Part shown: positions 58,198-64,000 of the stretch, piece by piece
Layout of the letters: each line of letters begins with the position of its first letter
Position numbering within the stretch: the first letter of the stretch is position 1
Assembly: GCA_907164885.2 (NCBI GenBank)
Contig: OU015501.1
Span: forward strand, 20,858,631-20,922,630
Source: Dolomedes plantarius
Lineage: Eukaryota > Arthropoda > Arachnida > Araneae > Dolomedidae
Reading direction: 5' to 3'
Length of the DNA stretch: 64,000 bases
Program-made: the position numbers and the translations under genes
The notes under the pieces: model-generated
Told to the model about the DNA's origin: nothing
Databases searched by the model: none
What the model saw: the letters and a program-made list of their open reading frames with translations, nothing else

Positions 58198-59472
58198 TGA
58201 AGAGCGTTTTAATGTTATGAACTGATCATTATGCACAATGTAAAAAAAAAGCAGTACTCACCGGTTGTTGAATTTACAGCAATTATGAACCGTCTTAGGA
58301 ATAAACTCATACACTAAAATTGAACTATAGCAAGCATCACAGAAGTAAAAATTTCATTGGACGACAACAGAAAAGGGATTCACTGACGTTCTTGATCAAA
58401 GTGAATATCATTCTTGATCTAACACAGGAGAAAAAAATCAATGTAAATCAATTATGAAACACTATTTAAATTTCAAATACCAGTATGTCTTTCATCATCA
58501 AATGCAGAGTAACATCGTCCAAGCAATGACGGCAAAAAAGCGATTTCATTCTGCAATGGTATATTTGAGGTGTGGAAATAGGGATAGACCGAGAAAAAGA
58601 ATAAAGAAGATAATAAGTAACTAAAAATGAAGACAAGAATCTAGTAGATAAAAGAATATAGATAGATTAAATGCACGGAGCAAGACAGCTGTCATTAGCG
58701 AAATTGTCATTATTGACTCGTGGCAATCCATTTCAAAAATCGAGCTGGAAGTGCGGAGGGTATACGCCTCTGCATAAAACCCTATATCCTGAGTTCCCGG
58801 GATCAAAGTACCTGAAAACATAGAATTTTTTCAAAACATTGCTTTTTAAGCTGAAACATGACCTCCTCTCTTATTCTGTCAGTGTATCCAAGTCAGCATT
58901 CACAAGTATTAAATTAACTATTACCAATAAAAAGAGGATCTCCAAAAGAACGAAGGTGCGGCTAATTGACACATGGAGTAAATACTTCATATTAAAACAG
59001 GAATAGACCATCAAACACTCTTAGAAAATGAAATGAGTCGTCTTTCCTATTTACAAATATGAACATTTATTTGTTCTACAATTCCCAGAATCCAATTCCC
59101 AGAGGCCTGGTGAGTTCAAAGCAAATCAGCATACATTGTAGCTCAGCAAGCAAGCTAGAACTTAAACTAATATCTGCACTTATATACACAAACAGGCACC
59201 TGGCGAGAATAAAAATAAATTTGCATATAACTTTCCGCAGAACTCATCAGACGAACAGTAGTGAAGCAGTCTAAGTGCAGCGAAAGTGCAATCTGTTGGC
59301 CACATTCTGCTACACATATGGTCTGACTTTATGACAAATAAATATCTATTTTACAGATACCGAGAAAATTGTTATATTCATGTGGTTCTTTTCTTTTTAA
59401 TGACTGGCCTTAGAATAGAGTAATTGCTACATTAACATTATGAAAAAAGCCGTAATTGTTTTAACAAATGTT
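58198..59472. other. AT-rich stretch, no supported gene
   Basis: Short frames only (58621-58821 minus, 59059-59274 plus), without domains. Confidence 0.4.
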
Positions 59473-59605
59473 GGCCCAATTAACAACCACGTAACTCCAA
59501 AAAATACGATTTTGGGATTTTTATGCTATTATTGTGGTTTTAAAAACGCCAATGTAATAACATGAAAATCCCAAATCGTAATCTTTGTGGTTTGTTAATC
59601 AGGCC
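59473..59605. mobile_element. Compact palindromic MITE
   Basis: GGCCCAATTAACAACCAC to ACGATTTTGGGATTTTTATG is mirrored by CATGAAAATCCCAAATCGTA to GTGGTTTGTTAATCAGGCC. Arms of about 55 bp almost fill the 133-bp element. Confidence 0.75.
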
Positions 59606-59649
59606 ATCGAAATGGTTTTTAAACTGAGACGGACTAAAACAACTAAACA

Positions 59650-60812
59650 CACTAAAGTGCCAAAAGTCACGGTATAGCAGTATGCAAATTTTCCTGTAGC
59701 GCTAGCATCGCGTAAAATCATGTATAAATACCCAGAACGTTATCAGTTGTGAGTTGTAACTTTGTGAGTGCTGTTTTGAAATTTGTGAGACTCGAGGGGG
59801 ATTATGGCAAGCTCACGTGAATTATCAGATTTTGAATGCTGAATGATAGTTGGAGCCAAACGGATGGAGCATACACTTTCCGAAGTTGTTCGGATATTCA
59901 ACATTCCTCGATCTACAATGCCACAAGTGTCCCGCTAATTCTTCTTCGAAGGCATTACCAACCACCATGTTCAGCGCAGTGGGTGACAACGAGTGCTTGA
60001 TGAACGTGACCAATGACGCCTGTCCAGAATTGTCAGATCTAACAGACAAGCGTGGTTGCAATGGCATCTACATTAAATGCAGAAGTTAATAGAAACATAT
60101 CAATGATACAGACCGGAGAAATTTAGCGTTAATGGGATAAGGAAGCAGAATCACCATCAGAGTGCCCTTACTAACACACGAACATCGGATACAATGCCTC
60201 ACCTGGGCTCGTGAACACAGTAATTGGACCCTGGGAGAGTGAAATAAGTAACCCAGTTCCATGGCTCACGATAACAGTTGTCACGAGCTGATCGTAAGGT
60301 TCGGGAGAGGCACAGACCCCATGCGGCTATAGATCTAAGTTGTCAACAAGGCTCTTTATAATTTGGTGGTAGATCCATAACGGTGTGAGGTGTGTTTAAA
60401 TGGCACGGTTTGGGTACTTTGGTCCTCGTAAACATGTCATTAATCGGAAACCGCCATGTTGAACTGCTTAGTGACCATTTGCAGCCTTTCGTGGGCTTCA
60501 TGTATTCCAACTAAGATAAGATTTTCCAGGACGATAGTGCGCTATGTCTTAGGGCCCAAATTGTCCGAAATCGATTTGATGAGCTTTCTTGAAGATTTCG
60601 ATGAATTTTCTGGCCACTATTTTCGTGGGACATGAACCCAATTAAGCATTTATATGATATGATGCGTAGGTACATTCGTGCACAAGACTGAGCACAAACA
60701 AATATCAGCCATCTATGGCACCTATCCTGACGAAATGGCTCAACATCTCTCCAAAGACTTCCGCCGACTTCTTCATTAAAGATGTATACTGGACACCCAT
60801 GACATATACAAT
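59650..60812 (+). mobile_element. Degenerate Tc1-type element
   Basis: It starts CACTAAAGTGCCAAAAGTCA. A decayed transposase begins at 59803 (MASSRELSDFEC, then stop). Later pieces in shifting frames are a helix-turn-helix-like LSEVVRIFNIPRSTM, then FQDDSALCLRAQIV with the second catalytic Asp region, and WDMNPIKHLYD with the C-terminal catalytic region. More than ten stops make it dead. The right end is approximate because no clean inverted copy of the left end is visible; another Tc1-like end follows at once. Confidence 0.75.
59723..59748 (+). promoter_or_regulatory. Tc1 core promoter remnant
   Basis: TATAAATA (59723-59730) and the TCAGTT initiator (59743-59748) lie about 55-80 bp upstream of the transposase ATG. 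Confidence 0.45.
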
Positions 60813-60925
60813 GAAACGCCAAAAGTCATGGGATACCTGATAGTATGTTGTGGGAACTCCTCTTGCCCGGCGAAGTGCAAAACTTGACGTTGCATCGATT
60901 CTATAGGTCCAAGGTTGCATGGTAC
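60813..60925. mobile_element. Second Tc1-like terminal segment
   Basis: AACGCCAAAAGTCATGGGAT, then GGGAACTCCTCTTGCCCGGC and TTGCATCGATTCTA, is a Tc1-type terminal region. It has the same layout as 63896-64000 and the same orientation as the left end at 59650. Only about 110 bp remain. Confidence 0.55.
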
Positions 60926-61658
60926 ACAGGAAGTGAATAATTTACAATCTGGAAGTGTTATTTCCGCAGAACAAGGAATTTCATTTTGTGAAGCTGTAAA
61001 AGAATACTATACGGAGGCTTTCTGAGTCAAATAAGTAGCGATATTTTCACTAGCATGTCCATTTATTTGGACCTTAAACATATTACTGATAACAGATTAA
61101 TTTAGCTGTTGTAAAGAAAAAAAAATTCAAAGTGATAGTTTTTATTCGTGATGCAAGCTAAAATAAAGTCTATTAAAGAAATGTAGTTTCTGAAATATTT
61201 AGAAGGAAATCTATGTATAGTCTCATGAAAAAAGTTACCATACTGAGAAGCTCAATCGATAAATCACTGTGTATTACGGGCAATAATGACGATTTCCTAA
61301 TTACAACACAGAAGAGAAGAAATTGTTTTTGGTCGGATTGTATGAAATATGTTGTAGTGAGGACAATAATCCTCTACCAATATTATCTCAGAGCATTTCT
61401 AGTTTCTTTGTATTAACAGAAATCAAGAAATATTTTTCCAGCTATGATGAATATTAACAGGTGCATATATTTTTTCAATTATTTTATTTTGTTGATCTTA
61501 TGTAATTTAATCTATAAATATGAAAATAATCTTTTTTTTATATAATATGTAACAGAATTCAGTGCCAAGTTATCTTCTCTTAGTGCCTTATATTAGTTAA
61601 AATATAGTGTAAAAATATCGTATATGTGGTAATGTATGATCTATGACTGTCAACAATA
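60926..61658. other. AT-rich stretch, no supported gene
   Basis: I see nothing I can support. Confidence 0.4.
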
Positions 61659-61666
61659 CTCTAGAG

Positions 61667-62155
61667 CAGTGGTCCCCAACCCTCTGGCCGCTGACCGGTA
61701 CCGGTCCGTGGATCAAATGGTACCAGGCCGCCCAAGGGACATTAAATTATTTCCATTTTATTTACTGCGGTGTATTTCTCTCGGGTTTATGCGACTTTGT
61801 CGAGTTTGTGCGAATTTATACCTTTGTAACAGAAGAAATGTTGTAACTATTTTAAATTAGTTTATTGTTTATTAAACATTTCAAGATTAGGAATTAAAAT
61901 TACAGTCATAAAATTGAAAATAAATGTGCTTTCCTGAAAGAAAGGAAAAAAAAAGAAACAAATAAATAAATAAAACGAGTTTTTTATTGAACAATAAAAA
62001 AACGTAACGTCATTTATGCATCAAAATTATAATAACATCAATTATTAAATCAAAACAATCAAATATATAAACAATCAACGTCCACCCTCAGCGGGCCGTG
62101 GTAAAATTATCAAACGTTGAACGGTCCGCGGCGATAGAAAGGTTGGGGAGCACTG
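61667..62155. mobile_element. Non-autonomous hAT element
   Basis: The 15-bp ends CAGTGGTCCCCAACC and GGTTGGGGAGCACTG are inverted repeats with one mismatch. The exact 8-bp duplication CTCTAGAG flanks them (61659-61666 and 62156-62163). Subterminal GACCGGTACCGGTCCG and GGTCCGCGGCG blocks are typical of this widespread hAT group. Frames at 61636-61860 are incidental. Confidence 0.93.
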
Positions 62156-62163
62156 CTCTAGAG

Positions 62164-63480
62164 CATATTTCTTCAGTAGATTTTCAGCTAACGAGCCTTC
62201 ATTTAATCAAACTTTTTGCAGAACCAAAGATTTAAATGACATTTTTGTTCAATTTAATCTCCGTATCACAGAATATAAATGCTATCTAACAAAATGTTAT
62301 TAAGTATGTAAACAAAAAAAAATCTTTGAGTGACTTGTGAGTTTCAAAAGTTTTGCTGCACAGATTTTCTGAGTCGTTAGGTCATGTGTTGTGAATTTGT
62401 AAAATATGTATTTAAAAAAAAAATTAACATTCATTTGAACTGAATTGTGCGTATTAGAAAGCAGTATGGAGAACTGCTGATTATTTTACAGTATAGAATG
62501 TGCGAAAAAAAAAAATAATTTTCGCAGCTTGTGTTTGAAATTTTAGAAACTCGATTTTCATAACAGGTTTTGATCTCTATTGTGCATTTTTTGTTCATTT
62601 TTTCTGCATTAAGATAAGTAGTTCATGCATTTTAATAAAGTTCTATGCATAATATTTGTCATTTTATTAATTTTTTTATAGTCAATCTTATTCCCTATGA
62701 TGTGAAATAAATTTATTCGAACGATTGATTTTTCTTTAGATTAAGAATAAAATTTTACTCAGACCTTCATTGTTTTCATATTACAAAATTTTATTTTTAC
62801 CATTTAAGTTAAATTTCTATCTAGCGAAGATTTTTAGGGGAGCAATGTGATTTCATTATACAGACTCAACTGTATAATTACTGAAATTTACTGAACGAAT
62901 TTTATGTTGTAATATATTTTTATTACACGAATCAACATTCCTTACGCTAAGACAAATAGTCTACTCTTCTACTAAACATTTTTTTTTTTGTAAAAAATAC
63001 TCCATGGAGTTTTTGAAATTATTCTTTTTCTACAATTTTCTGTACATTTTCACATGAATATTTTGTTTATTCAGCCCAGTTTGTGTCTCTAAAACAAAAG
63101 TATGTTGACGAATATACCTCCGTAAATTTACTTTCAAATTTGTTAACTTGTGATACAATGTTCTATTTTAACTAAATATTTTTGAAAATTTCGTTTCAAA
63201 TTAATGCAGCGAATCCTGTGACAAAAATGTATATTTATCTTTACTGTAAACAGAATGAGATTTCCGGTGAGTTCTCTCGGAATACTGACATCCTTATTAT
63301 AAGAATGACGAATCAAACAAGTCATTAAAATTTAAAATGGAAAATATTCTCACATCTATTGTATGAAGAAATCTTATTGCTTAAATGTTCTAGTTCTAGT
63401 TTTTAATTGTACCTCTCCTGAAAACTTGAGAATTCAACAAGATATGTAAACTAAGCTTTAAAACTCATATATGTAATCAG
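62164..63480. other. AT-rich stretch, no supported gene
   Basis: I see nothing I can support. Confidence 0.4.
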
Positions 63481-63841
63481 TAGGGATACGTAATTTTCGT
63501 ATTTACGAAATAGATGCGAATAAAGGCGAAATTTGCCGATATGAGCGAATAAATGCGAAAATTATTTATTTACTACTTTTCGGGGAAAACGCGGTGTTAA
63601 ACGGCTTTTTAAGCGAAATTAGGTAATAATAGTAATAATTTATTAACATAATTGCTTATCTAAGACCATCCAAGGTCTTTAACTGACAGATCTCACTCTA
63701 GAAATTTGCTTATTATTTATTTCTAAAGACTTAAGAGAATGTGGAGACTACTACAATGTTGGCTTTTAACTAAGAATTTTGATACTTACCTAAACAAATA
63801 AGAAAATTGTGATTTTTTTTAATAAATGGGAAATTTTTTGA

Positions 63842-63844
<3 letters not shown>
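63481..63844 (+). mobile_element. hAT MITE, copy 2 (5' part only)
   Basis: It is co-linear with 902-1265 at roughly 93-95% identity by eye, in the same orientation, starting TAGGGATACGTAATTTTCG. The 3' part, including the palindrome and right terminus, is replaced by (TA)n and a Tc1-like end. Confidence 0.9.

Positions 63845-63895
<51 letters not shown>
63845..63895. repeat. (TA)n microsatellite
   Basis: About 50 bp of alternating TA at the break point of the second hAT MITE copy. Confidence 0.95.
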
Positions 63896-63896
<1 letters not shown>

Positions 63897-64000
63897 CACT
63901 GAAGTGCCACTGAATTAGGGATACCTACCTAGTAACGAGTTGGGTCTCCTCTGGCCTTGATAACGACTGCCACACGACGAGGCATAGATTCAACAAGCTT
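63896..64000. mobile_element. Tc1-like terminal segment, cut by the window edge
   Basis: CACTGAAGTGCCACTGAATT, then GTTGGGTCTCCTCTGGCC and CACACGACGAGGCAT, is a Tc1-type left end inserted next to a TA tract, consistent with TA target choice. It runs off the window. Confidence 0.65.

Noticed and set aside
58007..58225. Frame rich in Arg and Pro as a gene
   Set aside because: It is the antisense of a SINE.
1..64000. CRISPR arrays, operons, ribosome binding sites
   Set aside because: None present. The sequence is eukaryotic and the tandem repeats have no spacer pattern.

Overview
The window is AT-rich eukaryotic DNA from an animal genome. It is dense in DNA transposons (hAT, mariner, Tc1, piggyBac, PIF/Harbinger-like, Helitron-like), tRNA-derived SINEs, a LINE fragment and long (TA)n tracts. 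There is no prokaryotic gene organisation, and I recognise no host protein-coding exon. The repeat mix fits an arthropod, and I would guess a spider or other chelicerate; that assignment is inference, not something one feature proves.

The one intact large gene lies in a complete, young LTR retrotransposon (17386-23812, flanked by a 4-bp duplication GCGA). Its single 1,488-aa ORF reads Gag (SAP-like start, charged coiled-coil repeats, SCAN-like capsid, one CCHC knuckle), then aspartic protease, integrase, reverse transcriptase and RNase H. Integrase lies BEFORE reverse transcriptase. That is the Ty1/copia order, but the domains are Ty3/gypsy in type, which defines the unusual Gmr1-like group. 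Its roughly 1-kb 5' leader carries an array of eight short hairpins with an almost invariant six-base loop (ATCATT or ATCAAT) and stems that differ from copy to copy with pairing preserved. This array is the most novel-looking structure here.

Layout. 0.9-2.0 kb: hAT MITE with a perfect 58-bp palindrome, a SINE, and the C-terminal end of a hAT transposase. 3.7-4.8 kb: foldback DNA and a TTA-flanked MITE. 7.8-8.4 kb: Helitron-like element. 8.5-11.2 kb: hairpin, microsatellites, two copies of a HARBI1-like N-terminus and a convergent broken MADF gene. 12.3-14.2 kb: a three-copy tandem repeat and a 5'-truncated LINE. 17.4-24.1 kb: the retrotransposon followed by a SINE. 26.4-30.1 kb: MITE, SINE, dead mariner, MITE. 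32.3-33.7 kb: dead piggyBac and a tRNA-like element. 39-51 kb: dispersed and tandem duplications. 54-55 kb: promoter-bearing GC-rich block, perhaps a solo LTR. 56.1-62.2 kb: nested inverted-repeat elements, SINE, Tc1 and hAT MITE. 63.5-64 kb: a second copy of the first hAT MITE and the end of another Tc1-like element.

The rest is AT-rich sequence in which only short, unsupported ORFs occur. Except for the retrotransposon, every recognisable transposase is broken. Introns and short host exons could be hidden in the AT-rich stretches and would not be visible to me.
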